From: Candidatus Eisenbacteria bacterium
GTDB taxonomy: Bacteria; Eisenbacteria; RBG-16-71-46; JACRLI01
NCBI GenBank assembly: GCA_016235265.1
Contig: JACRLI010000015.1
Coordinates: 463,391 to 527,390 of the forward strand
DNA: 64,000 nucleotides
Reading direction: 5' to 3'
Each line of letters begins with the position of its first letter. Position 1 is the stretch's first letter. The notes under the pieces were generated by a model. The model saw nothing but the letters and a program-made list of their open reading frames with translations. It was not told the DNA's origin and searched no databases. Made by a program: the position numbers and the translations under genes. Below are positions 41,233-49,694 of the stretch, one piece after another.

Positions 41233-43425
41233 CTACTCTCCCCACAGCAGGCGGCGGAGGTCCTCCCGCGGCGAGCCGGGCGGCCCAGCGGAACCCCGCT
41301 CGCCCGCCGCCAGGGCGGGATCCAGCCGGGAGGCCCAGCCGGCGGCCCGGGCGGACCACGGGCCCGAGGGAGCTGCCCGCAAGTAGCGCCGGCCTTCGGC
41401 CGCCTGCGCCTGCGTCAGGCCCGCACGGCCCGCGATGAGCCCCAGGGCCACATGCGCGGCGGGCGGCCCGGAACGCGAGCGCAGCAGATCCACGATGTCC
41501 CCCGCCGCGGAGGCCCAGCCGGCGCCGGCGGAGTCCAGCTCCACGCCACGGCGGTAGGCTTCCAGCGCCTGCGCCTCGCGGCCCCGCGCCAGGAGCACCA
41601 GGCCGAGATTGTACACGCTGATGGGCGACGGGTCCCGCGTGGCGCACGCGACGCGCGCCTGCGCCTCGGCTTCCTCCAGACGTCCGAGGCGGTACAGCTC
41701 CCAGGCCATGGAGCCGCGGGTATCCGAGGAGTCTCCCGGGGAGGCGCGCAGGTAGTGGCCGTACGCCGCCAGCGCGGCGGCGTGATCGCCCGCCTCCGAG
41801 AGCGCCAGCGCGCGCCCGAGCCGCGCGCGCGGATCGTCGCGCAGGGCCAGCCCGCGCCCGAACTCCTGGGCTGCCTCGGCGGGCCTGCCCGCGGCCTGCA
41901 GCACCGTCGCCAGGTTGAAGCGCGCGTCCGCATTGCCCGGCTCCAGGCGCACCGCGTGCCGCCCGGCCGCCTCCGCCTCCCCCAGCCGCCCCTGCCTCCG
42001 CAGCACCAGCGCCAGGTTGCTGAGCGCCTTGTCGTGGTCCGGCTGCAAGGCCAGCGCCCGCTTCAGGGCCGACTCCGCCTCCTCCAGCCGGTCCTGCGAC
42101 AGCCGCGCCACGCCCAGGTTCACCCACGCCCGCGCCGAGCCCGGACTGCGCCGCGCGCAGTCCTCGAACAACGCGCCGGCGCTGTTCCACACGGGCGTTC
42201 GCGCCCACACGGCCACCGCGAACACCGCCGCCACCGCGGCCAGCAGCGCCGGACCCGCCCGCGGCAGCCGCGTCGGCACGGCCGCGAGCGCCAGGCACAG
42301 GAAGGCGGTGGCGAAATACAGGAATCGCGCGGCCGCAAGGCCCGGGAGCGCACCGGGCAGAGTGAAGAGGATGGTCAGACCCGCGGCCCAGCGCACCTGG
42401 CGCGGGACCCGCGGCCAGACCGCCAGCGCCGCCAGCGCCAGCGCCGCCACCGCACCGGCCGCCACTTCCCACGGCTGCAGCGAGGGGGGGTACGGGTACT
42501 CGGCCGACGCCCCGAACGGCCACAGCAGCAGGCGTCCGTACAGCAGCAGGGTCGGCCCGATTCCCGCTACCGCGCGCGTGGCGGCCTCGGGAAGCGCACC
42601 GCGGCCACCCATCACCGCGGCGCGGGCGAACAGGAAGAGCGCCACGGGCAGGAGCAGCCAGGCGTAGTGCCCGAGCCGAATTGGGTGCGGCGTGGCCGGG
42701 GTGCGACCCGGCACGGCCGGGGCGCGGGCCGGCACGCCCGGGACGCGGGCGGACGCGGCCGCGCCCTTCCCCGCTCCCTCTCTCGTCAGCCAGGCGTCCC
42801 ATGCCACCGCCAGCGGCGCCAGCAGCGCCATCTCCTTCGCGCCGAGCGAGAGCAGCAGCGCCAGCAGGGCCGCGGCGGCGCGTCCCGCGCGCCAGGGTTC
42901 GCCGCGGGCGGGCCACAGCAGCAGGAACAGCAGGAGGAAGTCGAGCGCCAGCAGGTCGGTGCGGTCGGAGACGAAGGGCACGCTCTCGGCGTGCAGCGGG
43001 TGCGCCGCGAACAACAGCCCCGCCAGCGCGGCGCCCGCCATGCCCGCCCCGCGGCGGCGCGCCAGCACGGCCACCAGCGCCGCCCCGGCCGCTCCCGCCA
43101 GCACGTTGGTGAGGTGAAAGCCCAGCGCGCGCCCGGCCCAGAACCCGTGGTCCAGCCAGAAGCTGACCGAGGCCACCGGCCGGTAGAAGTCAGCCTGCGC
43201 CTGAGCACGGCCATACGCGCCCCAGAAACTGGACGTCAGCGCGCGCCACAGCCCCGACACACCGCTCCACGCGGCATCCGGCGGCACCAATTGGACGTCG
43301 TCCCACACCAGGGGATAGCCCAGCGTGCGCGCGTACAACAGCACCACCGCGAGGAAGGCCGCCCCCGGCGCCAGCAGCGCGCGCGAGCCGCTGGCCGGCG
43401 CCGGGGGGTCGCTCAGTCGAACCAT
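41233..43425 (-). CDS. Polytopic membrane protein with C-terminal TPR repeats (TMTC-like)
   Basis: 730 residues. The first 400 or so are about ten membrane spans with a GT-C-like first loop (YPLVWDDVQLV) and DFYRPVASVSFWLDHGFW and HLLHAESV-type motifs, as in DUF1736/TMTC and related O-glycosyltransferase-like proteins. Residues 415-640 are tetratricopeptide repeats (ARAWVNLGVARLSQDRLEEA; DKALSNLALVLRRQGRLGEA). A Pro/Ala/Arg low-complexity linker with repeated VPxRAP-like units lies at about 225-255. It overlaps radC by 13 bases. Acceptor and sugar are unknown. Confidence 0.8.
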   Translation of the reverse strand: MVRLSDPPAPASGSRALLAPGAAFLAVVLLYARTLGYPLVWDDVQLVPPDAAWSGVSGLWRALTSSFWGAYGRAQAQADFYRPVASVSFWLDHGFWAGRALGFHLTNVLAGAAGAALVAVLARRRGAGMAGAALAGLLFAAHPLHAESVPFVSDRTDLLALDFLLLFLLLWPARGEPWRAGRAAAALLALLLSLGAKEMALLAPLAVAWDAWLTREGAGKGAAASARVPGVPARAPAVPGRTPATPHPIRLGHYAWLLLPVALFLFARAAVMGGRGALPEAATRAVAGIGPTLLLYGRLLLWPFGASAEYPYPPSLQPWEVAAGAVAALALAALAVWPRVPRQVRWAAGLTILFTLPGALPGLAAARFLYFATAFLCLALAAVPTRLPRAGPALLAAVAAVFAVAVWARTPVWNSAGALFEDCARRSPGSARAWVNLGVARLSQDRLEEAESALKRALALQPDHDKALSNLALVLRRQGRLGEAEAAGRHAVRLEPGNADARFNLATVLQAAGRPAEAAQEFGRGLALRDDPRARLGRALALSEAGDHAAALAAYGHYLRASPGDSSDTRGSMAWELYRLGRLEEAEAQARVACATRDPSPISVYNLGLVLLARGREAQALEAYRRGVELDSAGAGWASAAGDIVDLLRSRSGPPAAHVALGLIAGRAGLTQAQAAEGRRYLRAAPSGPWSARAAGWASRLDPALAAGERGSAGPPGSPREDLRRLLWGE

Positions 43426-44102
43426 TGCCGGGACTTCAGGCTGACGAACGCCTGGGCACACACGATCACGTGGTCCAGCACCTCGATGCCCATGATCCGC
43501 CCGGCCTGCACCAGCCGGCCGGTGAGCTGGACATCCTCCTCGGAGGGCGTGGGATCCCCCGAGGGATGGTTGTGCACCAGGATCACCGCCGCCGCCGATT
43601 CGCCCACCGCCGGCTGGAACACCTCGCGGGGATGGACCAGGCTGGCGTTGAGCGTGCCGATGGAGATGGTCTCCTGCTTGACCACCTGGTGGCGGGCGTT
43701 GAGGAACAGCGCCACGAAGTGCTCCTTGCGGGCCCGGCGGATGTGCCGCACCAGCCGCACCACGTCCTCCGGCCCGGACACGGTGGGCGGGGCATCCAGG
43801 TCGTCGCGGCCGAACATGCGCCGGCCCAGCTCCACGCCCGCCAGCAGCCGCGCCGCCTTGGCGCTCTTCACTCCCGGCACGCGCATCAGGTCGCGCACGC
43901 CGGTCACCCCCAGGGCCGGCAGCCCCGGGCGCAGCAGCTCGGCCGCGGTCTCGGCGGAGCCCCGGCCGCGCACCCCGGTGCCCAGGAGCAGGATCAGGAG
44001 TTCCAGGTCCGAGAGCGCCGAGGCCCCGCGCTCGAGAAGTTTCTCGCGCGGCCGCTCGGGCTTCGGCAGGTCCCGCACTCGGGTGGGCCAGTTGCTCGGC
44101 AT
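43413..44102 (-). CDS. radC: RadC/YeeS family JAMM-domain protein
   Basis: 229 residues. An N-terminal helix-hairpin-helix region (DLMRVPGVKSAKAARLLAG) is followed by the JAMM metalloprotease-like domain with H-N-H-P-S-G-D-P-x-P-S-x-x-D. Despite the historic name a repair role is not established. GGAGG precedes the ATG. It is divergent from the secreted protein gene at 44168 and overlaps the TPR gene by 13 bases. Confidence 0.95.
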   Translation of the reverse strand: MPSNWPTRVRDLPKPERPREKLLERGASALSDLELLILLLGTGVRGRGSAETAAELLRPGLPALGVTGVRDLMRVPGVKSAKAARLLAGVELGRRMFGRDDLDAPPTVSGPEDVVRLVRHIRRARKEHFVALFLNARHQVVKQETISIGTLNASLVHPREVFQPAVGESAAAVILVHNHPSGDPTPSEEDVQLTGRLVQAGRIMGIEVLDHVIVCAQAFVSLKSRQWFD

Positions 44103-44124
44103 GGCCGAGTCCTCCGGGGGATCG

Positions 44125-44154
44125 TTGACACCATGGGGCGCCGCAGGCTATTAT
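44125..44154 (+). promoter_or_regulatory. Strong sigma-70-type promoter
   Basis: A perfect -35 TTGACA and -10 TATTAT are separated by 18 bases. Initiation would be near 44161, after the upstream ATG at 44153, which lies inside the -10. So translation must start at 44168 with almost no leader. Confidence 0.65.
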
Positions 44155-44167
44155 GACCTTTGAACTT

Positions 44168-45040
44168 ATGAAGAATTTCCCGCGTCTTTCCGTCCTGCTC
44201 GTGGCCGCCTTCGCGCTGCTGCCCGGAACCGCCCTGGCCCAGGGCGGGCCACGCACGTCCGTGGCCGCGGCGGAGGTGAACTGGAGCCATCCCGAGCAGC
44301 TCCGGGTGGGCCAGTGGACGCGCTACATGTTCCGCGAGATGACCGGCGGAAGGTCGCAGGAGGCCGAGCAGACCATCCTGATGGCCGGGCGCGACACCTT
44401 GAGCGCCGACACCTGCGTCTGGATCGAGACCTGGTTCGAGGAGAAGGGCGGCATTCCCTCCTACACCAAGAGCCTGGTCTCGCTGGCCATCTCGCGCGCC
44501 CGGGGGACCTCGGTGCTGCGCAGCCTGCCGGAGTACCTGCGCCGGCTCCTGACCCGGAGCGAGATGGACACCAGCATCGGCGAGATCGCCATACCCAAGA
44601 TGGTGCCGCTCAGCTCCGGCGCCCAGACCGTCCCCGGGGCCAACACTGATCTGCAGGAGAAGACCGACACCCTGGCGACCACCGACGTGGTCACCGTCGC
44701 CGGCAAGTTCCGCTGCACCCCGATCCGCCTCACCCGAGATTTCCGGGCCGTCACCCCGCTCAAGGGCGGCGGCGGGCGGCGGCTCCACGAACAGCACGAG
44801 GAGATGGTCCGCTACGTGTGCGAGGCCGTTCCGCTCACGCACCTGGTGCGCATGACCCACCAGATCCGGACCCGGGAAGGCGTGATCCCGGCCGGACAGC
44901 CCGACTCCTTCGACCCGCCGGGGCTGCCCACGGTCACGCTGCGCGAGGTGATCCTGCTCAAGCACGGCCTCGACGGAAAGTCCAAGTTCCCCACGGATGC
45001 CAAGACCGTGCCTTTCGGCCGGCCGGTCGGAATACCCTAG
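44168..45040 (+). CDS. Secreted protein of unknown function
   Basis: 290 residues with a signal peptide (MKNFPRLSVLLV to A-L-A-Q, about residue 25). The mature protein has a mixed alpha/beta composition without membrane spans or a catalytic motif I recognise. RVGQWTRYMFREM near residue 46 and an ILMAGRDTLSADTCVWIE segment suggest a beta-sandwich. The start at 44168 follows from the promoter position. It is a single gene, convergent with ftsY with a gap of four bases. I do not recognise a family. Confidence 0.75.
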   Translation: MKNFPRLSVLLVAAFALLPGTALAQGGPRTSVAAAEVNWSHPEQLRVGQWTRYMFREMTGGRSQEAEQTILMAGRDTLSADTCVWIETWFEEKGGIPSYTKSLVSLAISRARGTSVLRSLPEYLRRLLTRSEMDTSIGEIAIPKMVPLSSGAQTVPGANTDLQEKTDTLATTDVVTVAGKFRCTPIRLTRDFRAVTPLKGGGGRRLHEQHEEMVRYVCEAVPLTHLVRMTHQIRTREGVIPAGQPDSFDPPGLPTVTLREVILLKHGLDGKSKFPTDAKTVPFGRPVGIP

Positions 45041-45044
45041 GACC

Positions 45045-45977
45045 CTAGGCCTCCTCGCCCACGCCGAACAGCCCCCGCGCGTACGCTTCAGGGTCGAAAT
45101 CCAGCAGGTCCTCCACCCCCTCGCCCACCCCCACGAGCTTCACCGGCAGCTTCAGCTCCGAGGCGATCGCCACCAGGATGCCGCCGCGCGCGGTGCCGTC
45201 CAGCTTGGTCACGATGAGCCCGGTCACCCCCGCATCCTGGTAGAACTGGCGCGCCTGCTGCAGGCCGTTCTGGCCGGTGACCGCGTCCAGGACCAGCCAC
45301 GTCTCGTGCGGCGCGCCCGGCAGCTCGCGGCCCACCACGCGGCGGATCTTGGCCACCTCCATCATCAAGTTCGCCTTGGTGTGCAGGCGGCCGGCGGTGT
45401 CGAAGAGGGCGAGGTCGTAGTCGCGCGCCACCGCGGCCTTGAGGCCGTCGAAGGCCACCGCAGCCGGGTCGGCACCCTCGCGCTGGCGCAGGATGTCGCA
45501 GCCGGCCCGGGTGGCCCAGATCTCGAGCTGCTCCGCGGCCGCGGCGCGGAAAGTGTCGCAGGCCACCAGCAACACCCGCTGGCCCGCGGTGACGCAGCGC
45601 CGCGCGACCTTGCCGATGGTGGTGGTCTTGCCCACCCCGTTCACGCCCACCACCAGCACCACGGCGGGCCGCGCGTCCGCGGGCACCAGCGGGCCGCCCG
45701 AGCCGGCTTCTCGGAGGATGGCGGCGACGTCCTGGGCCAGCCACTCGCGGACCTGCGCGCCGGTGGCCTCGTCCTGGGACTTCGCGCGCGACTTCACTCC
45801 CGCGATCAGCCGCTCGGCGGTGGTCAGCCCCACGTCCGACGCGATCAGGCGCTCCTCGAGCTCGTCGAGCAGCGCCTGGTCCAGCCGCACGCGACCGGGG
45901 ATGAGGTTGGTGAGCCCCTCCCCCAGCGCATCGCGGGTTTTCTTGAGCCCGGCCCGGATCCGGTCGAAGAGACCCAT
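45045..45977 (-). CDS. ftsY: Signal recognition particle receptor FtsY
   Basis: 310 residues: an N-terminal helical N domain, then the SRP GTPase with P-loop G-V-N-G-V-G-K-T (111-118), DTFRAAA, DTAGRLHTKANLM, and TKLDGTARGG. It lacks the long acidic A domain of E. coli FtsY, as in many phyla. It receives ribosome-nascent-chain complexes at the membrane. The ATG shares one base with the smc stop (TGATG), so the two are coupled. Confidence 0.96.
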   Translation of the reverse strand: MGLFDRIRAGLKKTRDALGEGLTNLIPGRVRLDQALLDELEERLIASDVGLTTAERLIAGVKSRAKSQDEATGAQVREWLAQDVAAILREAGSGGPLVPADARPAVVLVVGVNGVGKTTTIGKVARRCVTAGQRVLLVACDTFRAAAAEQLEIWATRAGCDILRQREGADPAAVAFDGLKAAVARDYDLALFDTAGRLHTKANLMMEVAKIRRVVGRELPGAPHETWLVLDAVTGQNGLQQARQFYQDAGVTGLIVTKLDGTARGGILVAIASELKLPVKLVGVGEGVEDLLDFDPEAYARGLFGVGEEA

Positions 45978-48900
45978 CAGGTCAGCGCCGGCTCCTCGGG
46001 CGCGGCCGGGTCGGCCTGCCGGACGGCCGGCGGCTCGGCGGTCCCGGCGTCGCGGCCGTTGCCGCCCCCGTTGCCGTTGCCGGGATCCGCGGCCTTCTCG
46101 AAGCTCACCGAGACGATCCGCGAGCAGCCGGGCTCCTGCATGGTGACGCCGTAGAGCACGTCGCACGCTTCCATGGTGCGCTTGTTGTGCGTGATGACCA
46201 CGAACTGCGTGTTGCGACTGAAGTGGGTCAGCAGGTTGATGAACCGGTCGATGTTGGCGTCGTCCAGCGGCGCATCCACCTCGTCCAGGATGCAGAAGGG
46301 GCTGGGCTTCACCAGGTAGATCCCGAACAGCAGCGAGATGGCCGTCAGGGCGCGCTCGCCGCTGGAGAGCAGCGAGATGCTCTGCAGCCGCTTGCCCCTC
46401 GGACGGGCCACGATCTCGATCCTGGCCTCCAGCGGGTCCTCGCCCTCCAGCATCAGGTCCGCCTCGCCCCCCTCGAACACCGTCTGGAACACTTCGCGGA
46501 ACTTCTCCCGCGCGGCTTCGAAGGTCTGCTGGAACAGCCCGCTGGCGGTGGCGTTGATCTTCTCGATCACCTCCAGCAGTTGCGCGCGCGCCTGCACCAG
46601 GTCGTCGCGCTGCGCGGTGAGGAAATCGAAGCGCTGCTTGTGCTCCACGTAGGCATCCATGGCCAGCGGGTTCACCGGCCCCAGCGCGCGGATGCGCTGC
46701 TTCATGGCCTGCAGCTTCTCCGGCGTCTCCCCCTCGGCGGGCGGCTCCTGGTGCGCGAGCGCGCCCAGGTCCTCGAGCTCGTATTCCACCTTGAGGCGCG
46801 CCAGCTCCTGCTCCAGCAGGCCCCGGAGGTCGTGCAGCTCCAGTTCCGCGGCGTGGGTGCCCTCGCGTCCGGCCTCCACCGCGTGCCGCAGCTCCTTCAC
46901 CTGCGCCGCGCCCAGCGCCTCCTCCGAGCGGGCGTGCAGGTGGGCGCTTTCCAGCGCGTGCAGCGATTCCGCGTGGCCCTGGGCCTCCGCCGCGCCCGCG
47001 GCGTGCCGCAATTCCAGCTCCTGGAGCTCCACCAGCAGCGCGGCGCGCTCCGTCAGCCGGGACGCGGCCTCCTCGCCGCGCGAGGCCAGCGACTCGCGGG
47101 CGGCGCGGAGCGATTTCTCCAGCTCCTCCCGGCGGGTCGCAAGCTCCCCGCGACGGGTGTGGACGCGGGTCCACTCCAGCTTGACCGCGGCGGCCTCCAC
47201 GCGGCAAGCCTCGCGGCGCTCTTCCAGGGCGGTCAGTTCGGCCTCCCGCGCAGTAGCTCCCCGGGCGGCCTCCTCGGCCCGCTGCGAGCAGGACTCCAGC
47301 TCGGCCTCGGCGGCGGAAAGCTCGGCCTGGACCGCCTCGCGCTCGGCCGTCAGCTTCGCGGACTCGGCGGCGCGGCTGTCGCGCTCGCTCTCCGCGAGCC
47401 GGCATTCGGTGAGCGCGGAGTTGAGCCGGCGCTCGGCCTCCAGCGCGGCTTCCTCCGCTGCGGCGCGCGCGGCGCGCGCGCGGGTCAGGTCCAGCTGGCA
47501 GGCGGCCACCTGCGCCTCGGCCCCGGCGCGCTCGTCGCGCACCCGCGCCAGCTCGGCGGCGGCCACCCCGGATGCCTCCTCCAGGTCGCGGATCTCGTGC
47601 TCGCGGTGCAGGATCTGCGTGCCGCCCGCGCCCGCGCCCAGGTGCAGCCGGTTGGGACCCCAGAATTCCCCGGAGCGCGTGAGGAAGCCCCACGACTCGG
47701 CGGCGTGCCGGGCGCTCAGACGGCGCGCGGTGTCGGCGTCCTCCACCAGCACCACGTGGCCCATGAGCAGCTCGGCCAGCGGCTCGTAGCCGGGACGGGC
47801 GCGCACCACGCCGGGCGCATGGCCCACCACGCCGGGCTCGCCGGCGATGTCCTGGGGCAGCGCCGAGGGGGCGCGGCGGTCCAGGCGGGACACGGGCAGG
47901 AACGTGGCCCGGCCGCGCTCGCCCTCGAGCAACAGCTCGCGGCCGCGGTAGGCGGCCTCGTCGGCGTCCACCACCACGGCCTGCAGCACCGGGCCCAGGA
48001 ACACCTCGAGCGCGTCCACCCAGTCGCGCGGCACATCCAGCACGTCCACCACCACTCCCTGCAGACCTTCCACGCCGCGCTCGTGGAACAGCGCACGCAC
48101 CCCGGCCTCGAAACCCTCGAAGTTGGCCTTGAGCTCCTGCAGCGTCCGGAGCCGCGAAGCGGCGCCGGCCGCCCGCTCGCGCAGGTCGCGCTCGCTCTCC
48201 TGCAGTCGCGTGAGCCCGGCGGCCAGTTCCCTGGCGTGCGCCTCCAGCCCCGCCTCCTGCAGCCGGGCCCCGGCCAGTTCGGCCTGGCGCGCCTCCAGCG
48301 TGGCGCGGGCCGCGGCCTCGCGCTCCGCCACGTCCTTCAGCCGCCCGCCCAGCTCCGCCTCCTGGGCGGCCACGCGGGTCAGCTGTTCCGCGCAGCGTCC
48401 CAGGTAGGCGCGCAGCTGTTCCATGCCGGCGCGGCGGTGCATCGTCTGCTGCATCAGGTCCAGCGAGCGCTGCCGCTGCTCACCCAGGCCTGCGCGCTTC
48501 TCACGCAGGGCGTCCTCGGCCGCCGCCAGCGCGGCCTCTTCCCGGCGCAAGTGCTCCTCGCGGCCGGCCAGGTCGGCGGACAGCTGGGACTCCTCGCCGG
48601 ACAGCCGGGCGTGGTCCACCTCCATCTGGCGCATCTGGGAGGCCAGCCGCGCCTGGTCGGATTCGCCCTGCTCCAGCTGCGCCAGCAACCCGCGGGCGCG
48701 CTCCTGGCCCACCGAGATCCGCCCGCGCAACTCCATCACTTCGGCGGCCAGCCGCGCGTGCTCGGCGTGCGCCGCGCCGTGGGCGCGCTCGGCCTCCAGC
48801 ACCGCCAGCCGCTGCGCCTCCAGCCCGGCCTCGGCCGAGGCCAGCGCGGTGACCTGGCCCTCCAACTGCGCCCGGCCCGCGCCCAGCCCGCCTTCCAGTT

Positions 48901-49627
48901 CCGCCACGCGCGCCACGCGCTCGGCCTGGGCGTGCGCCGAGAGGCGCAGGTCCAACTCCCGGATCTCCTCGTGCAGCCGCTGCCAGCGGCGGGCCTTGCC
49001 CGCCTGGTAGCGCAGCGAGCCCACCTGGCGCTCGATCTCGGTGACCAGGTCGTTGACCCGCACCAGGTCGGTCTCGGTGGCGCCCAGCTTGTTGAGCGTC
49101 TCGCGCTTGCGCGCCTTGTACTTGGTGATGCCGGCGGCCTCCTCGAACAGGAACCGCCGCTGCGCGCTGCCCTCGGCCAGGATGTTGTCCACCATCTCGC
49201 GCTCGATCACGGAATAGGCATTGCTGCCCATGCCGGTGTCGAAGAAGAGATTGCGGACGTCCTTGAGCCTCACGGACTGCTTGTTGAGCAGGTAGTGGCT
49301 CTCGCCGGAACGGTAGATGCGCCGTCCCACCTGCACCTGCGTGAACTCGGTGGGCAGGAGCATGCGGTCGTTGGCGATGGTGAGGGTGGCCTCGGCCATG
49401 CCGAGGGGCTTGCGGGAGGAGCTGCCACCGAAGATTACGTCCTCGGCCACGTCGCCGCGCAGGTGGCGCATGTTCTGCTCGCCCAGGACCCAGCGCAGCG
49501 CGTCGGAGATGTTGGTCTTGCCGCAGCCGTTGGGGCCGATGACCCCGGTGATGCCCGGCGCGAAGCGGACCTCCAGCTTCTCGCCGAAGGACTTGAACCC
49601 GAACACTTCCAGCTTCTCGAGGAACAC
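45977..49627 (-). CDS. smc: Chromosome partition protein SMC
   Basis: 1216 residues. Walker A G-P-N-G-C-G-K-T is at 31-38. A long coiled coil follows (about 170-500), a hinge around 510-650 (EGLQGVVVDVLDVPRDW; GRATFLPVSRLD), a second coiled coil (660-1020), then the C-terminal signature LLSSGERALTAISLLF and Walker B FCILDEVDAPLDDAN. LSSGE replaces the more common LSGGE. It starts with GTG. The C terminus ends in an Asn/Gly-rich run. SMC compacts and segregates chromosomes with ScpA/B. Confidence 0.96.
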   Translation of the reverse strand: MFLEKLEVFGFKSFGEKLEVRFAPGITGVIGPNGCGKTNISDALRWVLGEQNMRHLRGDVAEDVIFGGSSSRKPLGMAEATLTIANDRMLLPTEFTQVQVGRRIYRSGESHYLLNKQSVRLKDVRNLFFDTGMGSNAYSVIEREMVDNILAEGSAQRRFLFEEAAGITKYKARKRETLNKLGATETDLVRVNDLVTEIERQVGSLRYQAGKARRWQRLHEEIRELDLRLSAHAQAERVARVAELEGGLGAGRAQLEGQVTALASAEAGLEAQRLAVLEAERAHGAAHAEHARLAAEVMELRGRISVGQERARGLLAQLEQGESDQARLASQMRQMEVDHARLSGEESQLSADLAGREEHLRREEAALAAAEDALREKRAGLGEQRQRSLDLMQQTMHRRAGMEQLRAYLGRCAEQLTRVAAQEAELGGRLKDVAEREAAARATLEARQAELAGARLQEAGLEAHARELAAGLTRLQESERDLRERAAGAASRLRTLQELKANFEGFEAGVRALFHERGVEGLQGVVVDVLDVPRDWVDALEVFLGPVLQAVVVDADEAAYRGRELLLEGERGRATFLPVSRLDRRAPSALPQDIAGEPGVVGHAPGVVRARPGYEPLAELLMGHVVLVEDADTARRLSARHAAESWGFLTRSGEFWGPNRLHLGAGAGGTQILHREHEIRDLEEASGVAAAELARVRDERAGAEAQVAACQLDLTRARAARAAAEEAALEAERRLNSALTECRLAESERDSRAAESAKLTAEREAVQAELSAAEAELESCSQRAEEAARGATAREAELTALEERREACRVEAAAVKLEWTRVHTRRGELATRREELEKSLRAARESLASRGEEAASRLTERAALLVELQELELRHAAGAAEAQGHAESLHALESAHLHARSEEALGAAQVKELRHAVEAGREGTHAAELELHDLRGLLEQELARLKVEYELEDLGALAHQEPPAEGETPEKLQAMKQRIRALGPVNPLAMDAYVEHKQRFDFLTAQRDDLVQARAQLLEVIEKINATASGLFQQTFEAAREKFREVFQTVFEGGEADLMLEGEDPLEARIEIVARPRGKRLQSISLLSSGERALTAISLLFGIYLVKPSPFCILDEVDAPLDDANIDRFINLLTHFSRNTQFVVITHNKRTMEACDVLYGVTMQEPGCSRIVSVSFEKAADPGNGNGGGNGRDAGTAEPPAVRQADPAAPEEPALT

Positions 49628-49694
49628 GCTCTACCCCTGGAGGCGGGCCGGCTTCCCCTGCCAGCCCGCGTTGCTGCCTCCGGCCGCGCCCGCG

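Noticed and set aside
45045-47693. An 882-codon frame covering ftsY and part of smc
   Set aside because: Only the last 310 codons are FtsY; upstream it is an out-of-frame reading of smc rich in Gly, Ala and Arg. smc in its own frame is clearly the real gene.
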